From NCBI GenBank assembly GCA_963667605.2, contig CAXXUZ010000003.1:1674001-1738000 (forward strand): a stretch of DNA of 64,000 nucleotides, in the 5' to 3' direction. The DNA is from JADLGL01 sp963667605 (lineage in GTDB: Bacteria > Pseudomonadota > Alphaproteobacteria > Rhizobiales > Kaistiaceae). The position numbers were made by a program, and so were the translations under genes. The notes under the pieces were generated by a model. It saw nothing but the letters and a program-made list of their open reading frames with translations. It was not told where the DNA came from and made no database searches. Shown here in pieces: positions 16,432 through 25,921 of the stretch (position 1 is the stretch's first letter; each line of letters opens with the position of its first letter).

Positions 16432-17928
16432 TCAATATTGGAAGAACCCTTTGTTTTCTAAAGTCGCGCGCTCGTGCCCGAGCCAATCATCGCCCATAGC
16501 AAACCCGTTGCGTAGCAGGATATATGCGACAATCGCAGCATAATCTTGATGAGTAATGCCGACCCCCCCTTCGGCGGTCATCTCGCGTCGAATATAGTCG
16601 TAGAGCTCAAAGACCGAGCCGCCGAACCAACGGTCGTCGAACGCCTCTCCCAACAAGGCCGGACCGCCTGTGGGTGTGTCGCGACCGGTGAGACTGATGC
16701 CGTGGCAACCGGCGCAGCGGCCGTTATAGATGCCCTCGCCATCGAACGCCTGAAGCCGGCGAAAGACGATCGGATTGAGGCCTTCCACATAACGTCCGAC
16801 GCTGGGAGGCCGGCCGCCAAGTTCAACCGCCAGGCCGGCGATGGTCAAGGGCAGCGGATCGTCGGACAGGCTCCGCATGAAGCCGATAATGGCTGCTCGC
16901 ACGTTCTCGTCGGCGATTCCGGAGAAGCCCATTCTGGTGCCGGGAATGGTGACCGCGGGGCTGGCAAGGAAGGCGTCGAGGCGCTGGTAGGTCCATATCG
17001 CTCCTTCTTCGCCGAGGTTGCGGAAGCTGACGGAGTAGTTGTAGCCCTCGGCGGCAGCGATCGGACCGCCGACAACCTCGAGGAGGTCGGGGCCGGGCGG
17101 GGTCTCCTGCTCGGCTTTAAAATTGTGGCATCCGCCGCATCGCTCGATGGCAAATTCCTCACCCGCGGCCAGGTCGGCTGCAGCGATCCGCTCGAGTAAT
17201 TGTTCGTCCGCGGCGTCGCCGACGAGATCCAGATTGAGCGCAGCCTCGGCGAATAGAGTAGCAAGATAGGCGATCAGATCAGCTCGATCCCGATCATCGG
17301 CGATGCTGGCAATGGTCATGGCGGTTCCGGGAAGCGCCTTGACAGGATCGGTCAGGAAAGCGTTGAGCCGGGCATAGTTCCATGTCATCCCATCGGCGCC
17401 GAGAGCGACCATCGCCGGCGAATAGTCGAAACCCTCCGTTGCGCCGATGGCGGCGTCGACAATGCCGAACAAGAAGGGTCCGGCTCGCTCCATGCCGGCG
17501 TCGTCCTCGCGGATCGAATGGCAGATCGTGCAGCGCTGGAGCCGCCTCAATCCGTTGTTGAGATCAGCTTCGTCTATTAGCGCTAGGAAGGCGGGATCGG
17601 CGATCACGAGATCGAGCCGCAGCTCTTGTTCCACCGGAGTCGCGGGCAATTCGGGCTCAGGCTCCGGCGCGGCCTCAGCAATCGGAACGACTGGAGGAGC
17701 CAGAGGAGCCGGAGGAGCCAGAGGAGCCAGAGGAGCCGGGACTATTTCGGCGGGATCGATGGCTACATTCGCGGGCTCGTCAGCAGGTTCGGCCTCGGCC
17801 AGGGCATCCGGCTCGCCGAGATCCTGAGGTTGGTCGGCGTCGGTTTGACTGGTGTCATTGTCGCCGCAGCCAGCAAGAGCAAGGGCGGCCAACATCAATA
17901 AAACAACGCACGGGCCAAAAGGTTTCAT
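16432..17928 (-). CDS. tri-haem cytochrome c lipoprotein
   Basis: A 498-residue exported electron carrier. The signal peptide ends in a lipobox (LALAGC), so it should be lipid-anchored on the periplasmic side. A Pro/Ala-rich linker (about residues 45-100) contains APLAP repeats. Three class I c-type haem modules follow, with haem motifs CTICH, CGGCH and CAGCH; the first two carry cytochrome c2-like PGTAM and PGTRM segments with candidate Met ligands, and the third is closer to dehydrogenase or oxidase-linked domains (YDYIRREM). GGAG lies six bases before the ATG. It probably shuttles electrons to or from a membrane complex not encoded here. Confidence 0.8.
   Translation of the reverse strand: MKPFGPCVVLLMLAALALAGCGDNDTSQTDADQPQDLGEPDALAEAEPADEPANVAIDPAEIVPAPLAPLAPPAPLAPPVVPIAEAAPEPEPELPATPVEQELRLDLVIADPAFLALIDEADLNNGLRRLQRCTICHSIREDDAGMERAGPFLFGIVDAAIGATEGFDYSPAMVALGADGMTWNYARLNAFLTDPVKALPGTAMTIASIADDRDRADLIAYLATLFAEAALNLDLVGDAADEQLLERIAAADLAAGEEFAIERCGGCHNFKAEQETPPGPDLLEVVGGPIAAAEGYNYSVSFRNLGEEGAIWTYQRLDAFLASPAVTIPGTRMGFSGIADENVRAAIIGFMRSLSDDPLPLTIAGLAVELGGRPPSVGRYVEGLNPIVFRRLQAFDGEGIYNGRCAGCHGISLTGRDTPTGGPALLGEAFDDRWFGGSVFELYDYIRREMTAEGGVGITHQDYAAIVAYILLRNGFAMGDDWLGHERATLENKGFFQY
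17693..17737. repeat. 9-bp tandem repeat inside the cytochrome gene
   Basis: Five head-to-tail copies of (G/A)GAGGAGCC, encoding the APLAPP-like linker of the cytochrome lipoprotein. Such a run can change length by slippage in multiples of three residues without breaking the frame. Confidence 0.8.
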
Positions 17929-18201
17929 CAGCACTCCAACAAGAACTTCGACGGGATCGATTCGCTGGTCTCGACAAGATGCCGTCAAAAAGCGAGGCCG
18001 CATCGGGCGAGCTTAGCATGAGCGCTCGACGGGTCATGCCAAAGCGGTGGCTTTGAAGCCGGCGTGAACTGCAATCGCCTTGCCGACACACCGTTTCATG
18101 GGATAGTTGAATTCAGTCGGACGCCACGTCCGACGCCGGGCTGGGAGCACGGCGGAGAAGATCTCCGGCGTCGGATCGGGCCAGCGCCAAGGAGATCAAG
18201 C

Positions 18202-19314
18202 ATGACCGGAAAGAGCCGCATCTTGCCCGCGCTCGGCTTCGTCGGAGCCCTGCTCCTAACCAGCAACAGCATTGGCCAGGACGAACTACCGCGGGCGGAA
18301 GAGCTCAATCTTCTTTTCGGGCATGCCAATGACATCAACAGCCTTGCATTGTCGCTCGACGGTGCCCGGATGGTGACGGCCTCCAATGATCGCACGGCGC
18401 GAATCTGGGATTTGACGACGGGCGAGAGCATTCTGGTGCTTTCGGGCCATCAAAATGCCGTCACGGATGTCGCTTTCTCTGCTGACGGAACCCGGGTGGT
18501 GACCTCTTCGCGCGACGGTTCGGCGCGGATTTGGGATGCCACCACCGCGGTCGAACTCTTCGCTATCAGCGTTGTCGGGCCCAATGGTCGAGCCCAGATA
18601 TTGAATCGTGCTGCGTTCTCGCCGGACGGCAGTCTAATTGTTACTGCCTCTTTCGATCGAACGGCCAGGCTCTGGGATATTGCGACGGGCGAAGAAGTCG
18701 CGGTTCTCGTTGGCCATAGCAATTTGGTTTGGGATGCCGTCTTCTCGCCGGATGGGAGCCAACTGGTCACGGTATCCTACGACAACACCGCCCGACTGTG
18801 GGACGTGGCAAGCGGGGAAGAAATTGCGGTCCTGAACCATGATAGCTTGGTCAGCACCGCCGCTTTCTCGCCCGACGGAACTAGACTGATCACAGGCTCG
18901 GCCGACCAGACCGCGCGGATTTGGGACGCCGCGACTGGGGCCGAGCTTGTTGTTCTCAACGGCCACATTGGAGAGGTGAGGAGCGTTGCCTTTTCGTCCG
19001 ACGGATCGAGGATCGTCACGGCCTCCAATGATCAGAGCGCCCGGGTTTGGGACGCTGAAACGGGGGAGGTGATTGTCGTCCTGGAGGGTCACAAACAGGA
19101 TGTCACTGAAGCGGTGTTCTCGCCCGACGGCACGCTGGTTGCGACGGCCTCCGATGATTCCACCGGCCGGATTTGGAGCGCCGCAACGGGCGAGCCGCTC
19201 GCGGCGCTGACCGGCCATTTGGAGCCGGTCGTGGGGATCGCTTTCACCGCCGACGGAACACGGGTGGTCACGGTGTCGACCGACGGGACCGGGAGTATTT
19301 GGCGGGTCCGGTAG
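18202..19314 (+). CDS. secreted WD40 beta-propeller protein, copy 1
   Basis: A 370-residue protein with a signal peptide (LPALGFVGALLLTSNSIGQ) followed by eight WD40 repeats, each with a GH...FSxDG...D.TARIWD pattern. Blade 3 is atypical: GH is replaced by a VVGPNGR insert. Blade 5 lacks GH (NHDSLVS). Eight repeats predict an eight-bladed or closed propeller in the periplasm, used as a binding platform; the ligand is unknown. AAGGAG lies seven bases before the ATG at 18202. It is paralogous to the protein at 23147, with the same two odd blades, and the two flank the ACP/ligase/hydrolase operon. Confidence 0.8.
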   Translation: MTGKSRILPALGFVGALLLTSNSIGQDELPRAEELNLLFGHANDINSLALSLDGARMVTASNDRTARIWDLTTGESILVLSGHQNAVTDVAFSADGTRVVTSSRDGSARIWDATTAVELFAISVVGPNGRAQILNRAAFSPDGSLIVTASFDRTARLWDIATGEEVAVLVGHSNLVWDAVFSPDGSQLVTVSYDNTARLWDVASGEEIAVLNHDSLVSTAAFSPDGTRLITGSADQTARIWDAATGAELVVLNGHIGEVRSVAFSSDGSRIVTASNDQSARVWDAETGEVIVVLEGHKQDVTEAVFSPDGTLVATASDDSTGRIWSAATGEPLAALTGHLEPVVGIAFTADGTRVVTVSTDGTGSIWRVR

Positions 19315-19336
19315 CCGCAGAGTCGGCGCGAGTGGG

Positions 19337-20218
19337 TCAGCCGTCGATTATCGACATGATCGTCGGGCCGAGCTGGCCGCTCCTGGCGAGTTTGACCATG
19401 CAGAAATGCTTGGCAGTCGGCTGAGGGCGGATGGTGACGTCCGGCTGATCGCGGAGGGGCGCGATGACCTTGCGCTCGGGGCGGCTGCCCTCGCCGTAGA
19501 ACACGGTAAGTTCCGGGCGCTGCCGGGCTGCAACATAGTCCGCAATTGGATCCCAGATCCCGCCCCGGCCGCAGCGGAGCGTGATCGGCAAATAGAACAC
19601 GAAGAATATCGAGGAGGCGAGGAGGACGTGCTCCCAATAGGCGCTCGGTTCGCGAATGAGCAAAGGCATGTCGAAATAGGCCTGAATCTGCGCCACCGGG
19701 TTCAACCAATAGCGCATTGGAAAGGGCGGACTGAAGGCAATGGCTTTGTCGAAATGGCAGCGGGTGCCGAAATAGATCGCAGCGGTGGCGCCGCCGGAGT
19801 CGCCGATCGCAATATGGCGCGTCGATCCAAGGGTCTTCAGCGTCTCTCGGAGGTCGGCTTCGTAGAATGCAAGGCCTGTCGGCTCACCGTCGGGAGTCAA
19901 ATGATAGCAACTGCGATGGACGTCGCGGAAGAAGACGAGATTGTAATCGGCGCCATAACGATCGAAGAAGGCTTGGAACTCAGGGGTCGGCTGGCCGGCA
20001 TGAAGTAACGCCGCGCTTGAGAAGGAGACGATCGTGGTTGAACTTCCCCTGGCGACAACGATCTTGTGCTCCGGCGCGGCTTCCGCATTGCCGTCCTTGA
20101 AGGCGCCGCCGTGGTGTTCACCTTCGATCGATCGCGCCATGTGGGGCACCAATACACGGGCGGCGTCCCGCATCACTCGCTCGCGCAGTCGATAGCTCCA
20201 GCCTCGCCTCGTTAACAT
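19337..20218 (-). CDS. alpha/beta-hydrolase-like protein
   Basis: A 293-residue protein. It has a nucleophile elbow GDSGGA (G-x-S-x-G form), a preceding oxyanion-region strand (TIVSFSSAALLHAG) and a late histidine in PTAKHFCM that could complete a Ser-His-Asp triad. A hydrophobic stretch in the cap (LLASSIFFVFYLPITL) hints at a lipidic or membrane-associated substrate. The ATG at 20218 is chosen; the frame is open further upstream but overlaps the ligase gene. It is the last gene of the ACP-ligase-hydrolase operon, so a thioesterase or esterase acting on the ACP product is the natural guess, but this is inference. Confidence 0.6.
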   Translation of the reverse strand: MLTRRGWSYRLRERVMRDAARVLVPHMARSIEGEHHGGAFKDGNAEAAPEHKIVVARGSSTTIVSFSSAALLHAGQPTPEFQAFFDRYGADYNLVFFRDVHRSCYHLTPDGEPTGLAFYEADLRETLKTLGSTRHIAIGDSGGATAAIYFGTRCHFDKAIAFSPPFPMRYWLNPVAQIQAYFDMPLLIREPSAYWEHVLLASSIFFVFYLPITLRCGRGGIWDPIADYVAARQRPELTVFYGEGSRPERKVIAPLRDQPDVTIRPQPTAKHFCMVKLARSGQLGPTIMSIIDG

Positions 20219-20258
20219 GGCCGGAATGGGCCCTGAGAAAGGAACGATTTCATATCTT

Positions 20259-21755
20259 TCACCCGAGCACAGCCAGCGGAAAATCCGGGCATTGAACCTT
20301 GAGACATTTGCCCGATGGCGCGCGCGGCAATCGGTCGACGAAATGAAAGATCGCTGGCACTTTGTGCGCGTCGAGCTGCTTGAGGCAATAGCTTCGAAGC
20401 GCAGCCGGATCGGCGTCGGCGGCAACGATTGCTGCTTGGACGAATTCTTCGCCAATTGTCCTCAGTCCGGGATAAGCGACCGCGTCTTCGATCGCGGGAT
20501 GTTGCAGCAGCACAGCCTCAACTTCGAGCGGGTCGACCTTCATCCCACCGAGATTGATAATGTCCCGGATCCGGCCAACCAGAACGAGGCTGCCGGAATC
20601 GTCGATGAACCCGATATCGCCGGTGGGGAAGAAAGCCTGCGGTCGATCGATCCTCGCGCCCGGCCATTAGCCCTGCATGATCGACGGCGATCTGACATGG
20701 AGTTCGCCAATGCCGTCTCCGAGATCGGAATAGGAATCCTGATTCCTTAGCGAGATACCGACATGGCGCATCGGCCGGCCGACCCCGTTCAACGGCCCCA
20801 CCGGCGAATAGCTGGTGCAGATACCGCCGGTTTCGGTGGTGCCGAGGATGGTGAAAAGGGGGGTGCCGAAAGCGGTTTGGAACTCATCGGCAACAGCTGA
20901 ATCGATCGGCGAGCCGGCATAGAACACGGCGCGGGCCATTTTTCGGTTCGGGTCAGACCGTCCAAGCTGCAATAGCGCCTTCGCCATTGGCGGTACGACG
21001 GCGAGGATGTCGCTAGGCGTTTGTTTTTCGAGCCGAAGTACCCGCTTGGGGTTGAAAGCGGTGTCAATCGCCAGCGTGCTATGGGTGAGGATCGACGCTA
21101 TCAATCCAGAGCCGTAGGCGAAGGAATGAGTCAACGGCGTTGTCACCGTCACCCGAGCGCGATCGTAAAGGTCGATCGAGTCGACATAGTTGCGACCCTC
21201 GGCGATGACGGCCTCCTGATCACGGAGACAATAACGGGGGGCGCCATAGGTGCCGGATGTCTGGAGCAGAATGACGCCCTGGCCCGGGATCGGATCGGCC
21301 GGCACCGTCGCGGCGCTGTTCTCCAGCACCGACACCATGATCGATCCGACACCGAGGCCGCCGATTTCGGGATAGGCGTCCGTCGCCAGATGAGTAATGT
21401 CGGGAATGAAATCGTGGAGGATGTGACGAATACCAAACTCGCCAAGGAGCCGATCCAGAACCGGCTTGGGCGTCCCGGCGAAAGTGAGGAACGGGTTGCA
21501 GCCGGCTTTGAGCAAGCCGGTGAGACATACCGGGAAGGCGGCGGTATTGGTGAGCATCAGCACGATTGGCTCGCCCGGTTGCATCCCCAGCGAGGCGAAA
21601 GTCTCAGCCGCGTCGTCGGCAAGGTCGCGCAATTCCGCTGCCGGCCAGAGGCGACCGCTGTAGCTGCAATCGACGGCACCTTCCCAGGCCCGCCAGCGAT
21701 CGATCACAACAGTGCTGCTCGAGATCAAGCCTGAGGAGCGGGAAAGCTGTTCCAC
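20259..21755 (-). pseudogene. acyl/aryl-adenylating ligase broken by one TAA codon
   Basis: A class I adenylate-forming enzyme of 498 codons. Visible core motifs are LLQTSGTYGAPRY (the phosphate-binding loop), LGTTETGG, PTGDIGFID, GRIRDIINLGGMKVDP and the C-terminal catalytic-lysine motif PRAPSGK. Between the large and small parts, the frame reads SIMQG, then TAA (20667-20669), then WPGARIDRPQAFFPTGDIG. Relatives have GYW here, so a Tyr codon has become TAA. Everything else is in one frame, so the lesion is a single substitution. The product would lose the hinge and lysine domain. The start is GTG at 21755, nine bases after the ACP stop. Confidence 0.8.
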
Positions 21756-21764
21756 GGCAGAATG

Positions 21765-22040
21765 TCAGACCCGTTTGGCCACTAATTTGACGATGCCGGC
21801 GAGGTCCTTGAATGGCCTCGTACCCCAATATTGCTCGGGGATCGAAACGCCGGTCTCCTTCTCGACCGCGGAAAGGAGATCAAGGCGAGACATAGAATCA
21901 AAGCCAAGGCCGTCTTCGGCGAGGGGCGCGTTGAGATCGGGCTCGCCGGCGAGACCGCGCTCTTTCATCAGCCGGGCTGCGATGTCGCGGATCTTGCCGG
22001 CGATCGCCTCGCTGTCGATATTCCTTCTGCCAAACATCAT
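21765..22040 (-). CDS. acyl carrier protein
   Basis: A 91-residue carrier protein. The phosphopantetheine attachment site is the Ser in GFDSMSRLDLL, within a standard four-helix ACP pattern (IRDIAARLMKERG at the front, LAGIVKLVAKRV at the end). GGAG precedes the double ATG at 22040/22037. It is the first gene of a tight minus-strand operon with the adenylating ligase (nine-base gap) and the hydrolase. This suggests the ligase loads a carboxylic acid onto this ACP for a dedicated pathway, not for core fatty-acid synthesis. Confidence 0.8.
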   Translation of the reverse strand: MMFGRRNIDSEAIAGKIRDIAARLMKERGLAGEPDLNAPLAEDGLGFDSMSRLDLLSAVEKETGVSIPEQYWGTRPFKDLAGIVKLVAKRV

Positions 22041-22200
22041 CTCTCCAAAACAGCCCTCCGCTCCGACCGCGCCGGGAGATTGAAGGCATTGTATGCGGCA
22101 AGCGCAAAACTGAGGACTTCTCAACCGATTGGCAAGGCTACTCTTGTCGCCGGGCGCAACCGATGCTGACCTCATTGTGCGCTTCTTCGCCCGAATCCAG

Positions 22201-22757
22201 TTATTGGAGCCTGGAGCATAGGGTCGCGAGCCAGCAATCTGCGGTGCCGCCGCTGAGACCGAGGCCGAGATGATCGTTGGTTTCCGGGGTCAAATCGAGT
22301 GAGGTTAGCGTGTGATGCGAGATGAACTGCGACTTGACCGTGGAGATGCCTTGAGCGCTTCCATGGAAGACGATCACCCAGCCGCAATTCTTAGCGCCCT
22401 CGGAATCGTCCGTCACCGTGGATCGTCGATCTCGGCCATATCGGTGCGGAGAACGGACGCTCCGACGAGCCGGCCGGTCAGAGAAGCATAATAGAGGATC
22501 ACTGCCCCGGCGTCGTCAAAGGCTCCGGGCGCGCCCGCCGCGAGGTCGGTGAAGGGATCGTTGTTGAAGGCGCCGGCGATGCCATCGACCGCTCGTCCGG
22601 GAATGGAGACCACCAAATCATCAAAGCCGTCGCGATCGAAATCGGAAACGAGCGGCGCGGCAATCGCCATTTCTGTCGAGGCCAGCAACGTCATAGTCAA
22701 AACCGCGCCCTGCAGCGCGCGTCGGCGAAACCGTGAATGCGCCGATGAAAGCCTCAT
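22201..22757 (-). pseudogene. FG-GAP repeat protein remnant
   Basis: The 5' part encodes a signal peptide (LTMTLLASTEMAIAAP) and an FG-GAP repeat with a calcium-binding loop, DFDRDGFDDLVVSIPG, then a weaker repeat (NNDPFTDLAAGAPG) and GAVILYYASLTG. It stops at about 22413. The other frame just downstream carries GWVIVFHGSAQGIST, another FG-GAP edge strand, to 22201. FG-GAP proteins normally have seven repeats, so most of the propeller is gone and the remainder is frameshifted. It lies in the same strand orientation as the ACP operon. Confidence 0.55.
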
Positions 22758-23146
22758 TCTCAGTCGATCCCCGGTAAATTAGTGTCCAGATATGGCCCGG
22801 CTTGAAGCGTTTTTTCAAACCGATAGGACTCAGGGCTTCGAGACGTCTCGCTATCTCGGCTCGGAATTCGATCCAGAGACGCGAAGTCGGACCATGCGCA
22901 ATGCCCAATTGATCTCAGCCGGGCAAAAGTCGACCGTCGGTTGGCTCGTCTCGTCGCTTATGGGTCCATTGGACTCCTCGCACCGACCGTGGTGTTCGGA
23001 CAGCCGGTCTCGCAATAACCGATGGTCCCTGATTTGGTGCGGCCCCTGTTCTGAGCTAGGTCAGCGGCAGCAATGCGGGTCCGACACAAAGCATTTTTGC
23101 AAAGAACGCGCACTGCGATCCGGTGGCGACATCGATGGAGGATTGA
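22758..23146. other. intergenic stretch, no gene seen
   Basis: Upstream region of the second WD40 gene. No gene recognised. The last 20 bases carry its ribosome site (TGGAGGA). Confidence 0.4.
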
Positions 23147-24268
23147 GTGAACAACGTCGGACGTTTAGTGGCCCAGGCCTCGATCTTTGTCGGGTCGGTG
23201 CTCGCCGCAGGTCTCGGTTCCGCCCAGTTCGAGCTGCCCGAGATTCCGGCCGTCGATGTCCTCCGCGGCCATGGCAATTGGGTCTACAGCGCCCAGTTCT
23301 CCCGTGATGGCGATCGGTTGATCACGGCATCGCGGGACAACACAGCGCGGGTCTGGGCATACCCCTCCGGCGAGACAATTGCAGTGATGGAGGGGCATGA
23401 GGGTTGGGTCTACAGCGCCATGTTCTCCGCCGATGGAACGAAAGTGGTGACCGCTTCGCGTGATGGGACGGCACGGGTCTGGGACGCCGATACCGGGGAA
23501 GAGTTGTTGGTGTTGACTGTGATAGGCGCCAATGGCCGCCTACCGGCACTGAACAATGCCGCGTTTTCTCCAGATGGCACCCGCATTGTCACTTCGTCTT
23601 TCGACAGCACCGCACGGATCTGGGATGCCGAGACCGGAGAGGAGATTGCCGTCCTCGCCGGCCATGGCAATCTGGTCTGGAGCGCCGAATTCTCACTCGA
23701 TGGCGAACGCATTGTGACCACGTCTTATGACAATACGGCGCGGATCTGGGATGGTTTCACCGGCGAGGAGCTTGCGGTGCTCCAGCATGACAGTCTGGTC
23801 AGCGTGGCGGTCTTTTCCCCCGACGGACGGGTTCTTGCCACCGGCTCCGCCGATGCGACGGCGCGGCTGTGGAATTTGGAAACCGGTGAGGAAATAGCCG
23901 TTTTGCGAAGTCACGTCGAGGAAGTTCGTGCGATCGCATTTGCGGCCGATGGAAGACGGATGGCCACCGCCTCCAACGACACAACTGGCCGGGTTTGGAA
24001 CGTAACCAACGGCGAAATCAGTACGATCATGATCGGGCTTGAGGAGGAGACGCCGGTGCTGGCGCTGTCGCCGGACGGATCGCTGGTGATGTTGGGATCG
24101 ATCGATGGCGCCGCAATGCTTTGGGACACCGGAACCGGTCGATTGCTCGGCGCCCTGGTCGGTCATTCCCGGGAGGTGTTGAGTGCAGTGTTTTCCCCCG
24201 ACGGTACCAGATTGATTACAACATCCGCCGATGCCAGCGTGCTGATCTGGGATATGACGCCATTCTAA
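23147..24268 (+). CDS. secreted WD40 beta-propeller protein, copy 2
   Basis: A 373-residue protein with a signal peptide (ASIFVGSVLAAGLGSAQ) and eight WD40 repeats. Blade 3 has the insert VIGANGRLPALNNAAFSPDG in the same place as copy 1, blade 5 lacks GH (QHDSLVS), and blade 7 is degenerate (IGLEEETPVLALSPDG). The shared irregular blades show that the two genes arose by duplication and then diverged; they are visibly similar along their whole length. The GTG at 23147 follows a good TGGAGGA site. It probably works in the periplasm as a binding scaffold. Confidence 0.8.
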   Translation: MNNVGRLVAQASIFVGSVLAAGLGSAQFELPEIPAVDVLRGHGNWVYSAQFSRDGDRLITASRDNTARVWAYPSGETIAVMEGHEGWVYSAMFSADGTKVVTASRDGTARVWDADTGEELLVLTVIGANGRLPALNNAAFSPDGTRIVTSSFDSTARIWDAETGEEIAVLAGHGNLVWSAEFSLDGERIVTTSYDNTARIWDGFTGEELAVLQHDSLVSVAVFSPDGRVLATGSADATARLWNLETGEEIAVLRSHVEEVRAIAFAADGRRMATASNDTTGRVWNVTNGEISTIMIGLEEETPVLALSPDGSLVMLGSIDGAAMLWDTGTGRLLGALVGHSREVLSAVFSPDGTRLITTSADASVLIWDMTPF

Positions 24269-24326
24269 GCTCCGGTGCTGCTCGGCTGGCCAACCGCAAT
24301 TTCCCAACCACAATTTCGACGGCAAA

Positions 24327-25193
24327 CTATTCTTGCACTGGCGCAGCCCTGGCGCGTCGCGTCCAGATGCTGCCCTCACGTCCGAAGCCGAGGGACAACA
24401 GATAGGCGATGCCGGCGGTCAGGATAATTGCCGGGCTGGTCGGTACATCCAGATGAAACGAGATCAGAAGGCCGATGGCGCAGCTGCCGACGGCGATGGC
24501 GGCAGCGAAGGCGATCATCCGGCCGACGCTCCGGGTCCAGAAACGAGCGGCGGCAGCCGGCAGTATCATAATGCCGACCGCCATCAGGATGCCGAGGGCA
24601 TGAAAGCCAGACACCAGATTGAGGACGGCCAGCGCGAGGAAGACGTAATGGGTAAGGGGGCCGGTGCCGCTCACCTGGCGAAGAAAGCCGGGGTCGAACG
24701 ATTCCATCAATAATGGGCGGAAGATAAGCGCCAAGGTCAACAGCGTCACGGCCGCGATTCCGGAGAGGAGCAGAAGAGCTTCATTGTCGAGTGCCAGGAC
24801 CGAACCGAACAGGAAGGCCTCAAGGTCGACGTTGCCGTCGCTCAACGAAATCAGCAGGACGCCGACCGCCAGCGAGATCAAATAGAACGCCGCGAGCGAG
24901 GCGTCTTCGCGCTGGATGGTAGTCCGGGAGACAATGGCGGCGGCGATGGCAACCACCATGCCGGCGACAAGGCCGCCGATGGTCATTGCGGTCAGCGACA
25001 GGCCGGCGATGAGATAGCCGACGGCGACGCCGGGAAGAATGCCATGAGCGATTGCGTCACCGGTGAGGCTCATCCGCCTCAGCATCAAAAACACGCCGAT
25101 CGGCGCGGCGCCGAGTGCAACTGCGACTGACCCGACTAGGGCTTGGCGCATGAACGGGAACTCGGCAAAGGGGGCAATCAGTGTGTCGTACAT
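24327..25193 (-). CDS. znuB: zinc/manganese-type ABC transporter permease
   Basis: A 288-residue permease of the ZnuB/MntB/TroC family with about eight membrane spans. Typical segments are RRMSLTGDAIAHGILPGVA near the start, SLSDGNVDLEAFLFGSVLAL and LVSGFHALGILMAVGIMILP. It would form the channel for Zn(II) (or Mn(II)) import with the ATPase encoded just upstream; start and stop overlap as TGATG. The zur gene and the Zur-like operator in the same locus favour zinc. No periplasmic binding protein (znuA) is encoded here. Confidence 0.85.
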   Translation of the reverse strand: MYDTLIAPFAEFPFMRQALVGSVAVALGAAPIGVFLMLRRMSLTGDAIAHGILPGVAVGYLIAGLSLTAMTIGGLVAGMVVAIAAAIVSRTTIQREDASLAAFYLISLAVGVLLISLSDGNVDLEAFLFGSVLALDNEALLLLSGIAAVTLLTLALIFRPLLMESFDPGFLRQVSGTGPLTHYVFLALAVLNLVSGFHALGILMAVGIMILPAAAARFWTRSVGRMIAFAAAIAVGSCAIGLLISFHLDVPTSPAIILTAGIAYLLSLGFGREGSIWTRRARAAPVQE

Positions 25194-25921
25194 CAGTTGA
25201 GTGCGCCGGCATTCGGTGGCGAGAGGGAGTCGGCGAGGCCGAGGATTTCGGCAGTCGACCCGAATATGCCGCGCCCTCCGGTCAGGCGCATGGTTTTGGG
25301 GAAGAATCTTCTCACTTGGTCGAGATCATGCAGCGCGGCGATGATCGTGCGGCCCTCCTGATGCCATCGCCGGATCAGGGCAATGAGGCCGGAGATAGTT
25401 TCACGATCGATGGCGGCGAAGGGCTCGTCGAGGAGGATGATGGGTGCGTCCATGGCGATAAGCCGGGCGAACAGCACTCGTTGCAGTTCGCCGCCCGACA
25501 ATTGGCCGATCAGCTTGTTTTCGAGCCCGGTGAAGCCCATTGTCTGAAGCGCGGTTGCGACGATTTCGGCGTGTTGGTTACCGATGCGGCCGAAAGGCCC
25601 GAGGTGGCTCCAAAGGCCCATGGCCACGACGTCGCGAGCAGAGATCGGAAAATCACGATCGAATTCAACTGTTTGGGGGAGATAGCCGAGCGACCGCGGA
25701 TCGCCGCCATCTCTGTCGATCCGGCCATTAATCGGTGTCAGTTCGCCGGCTATCGCCTTGAGGAGAGTTGATTTTCCGCCGCCATTGGGGCCGACCAACG
25801 CAATCAGCGAGCCTGGCGGGATCAGCCAGGAAACATCTTTCAGAACCGGGCGGCCAAGATAGCCGAGGGTTACGTGGGAAAGCTCGATCGCGGGCGGCGC
25901 GAGTCGCCCGGTCCGGTTCAC
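25193..25921 (-). CDS. znuC: zinc/manganese-type ABC transporter ATPase
   Basis: A 242-residue ATPase. It has the Walker A loop GPNGGGKST, Q-loop GYLPQTVEFD, signature LSGGELQRVLFAR, Walker B IILLDEPFAAID and switch His in ALHDLD, all intact. It energises the permease encoded by the next gene. A GTG at 25921 overlaps the TGA of the 56-residue gene as GTGA, a classical coupling arrangement; a GTG at 25933 would add four residues. The three genes should be one transcript from the Zur-regulated promoter. Confidence 0.85.
   Translation of the reverse strand: MNRTGRLAPPAIELSHVTLGYLGRPVLKDVSWLIPPGSLIALVGPNGGGKSTLLKAIAGELTPINGRIDRDGGDPRSLGYLPQTVEFDRDFPISARDVVAMGLWSHLGPFGRIGNQHAEIVATALQTMGFTGLENKLIGQLSGGELQRVLFARLIAMDAPIILLDEPFAAIDRETISGLIALIRRWHQEGRTIIAALHDLDQVRRFFPKTMRLTGGRGIFGSTAEILGLADSLSPPNAGALN

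Noticed and set aside
17693..17737. Short direct repeats considered as a CRISPR array
   Set aside because: The units are contiguous 9-mers without spacers inside a coding linker. No CRISPR-like repeat-spacer pattern was seen anywhere in the window.
20217..21734. Plus-strand frames opposite the adenylating ligase
   Set aside because: They are antisense to a gene with all adenylation motifs and show no motifs of their own.
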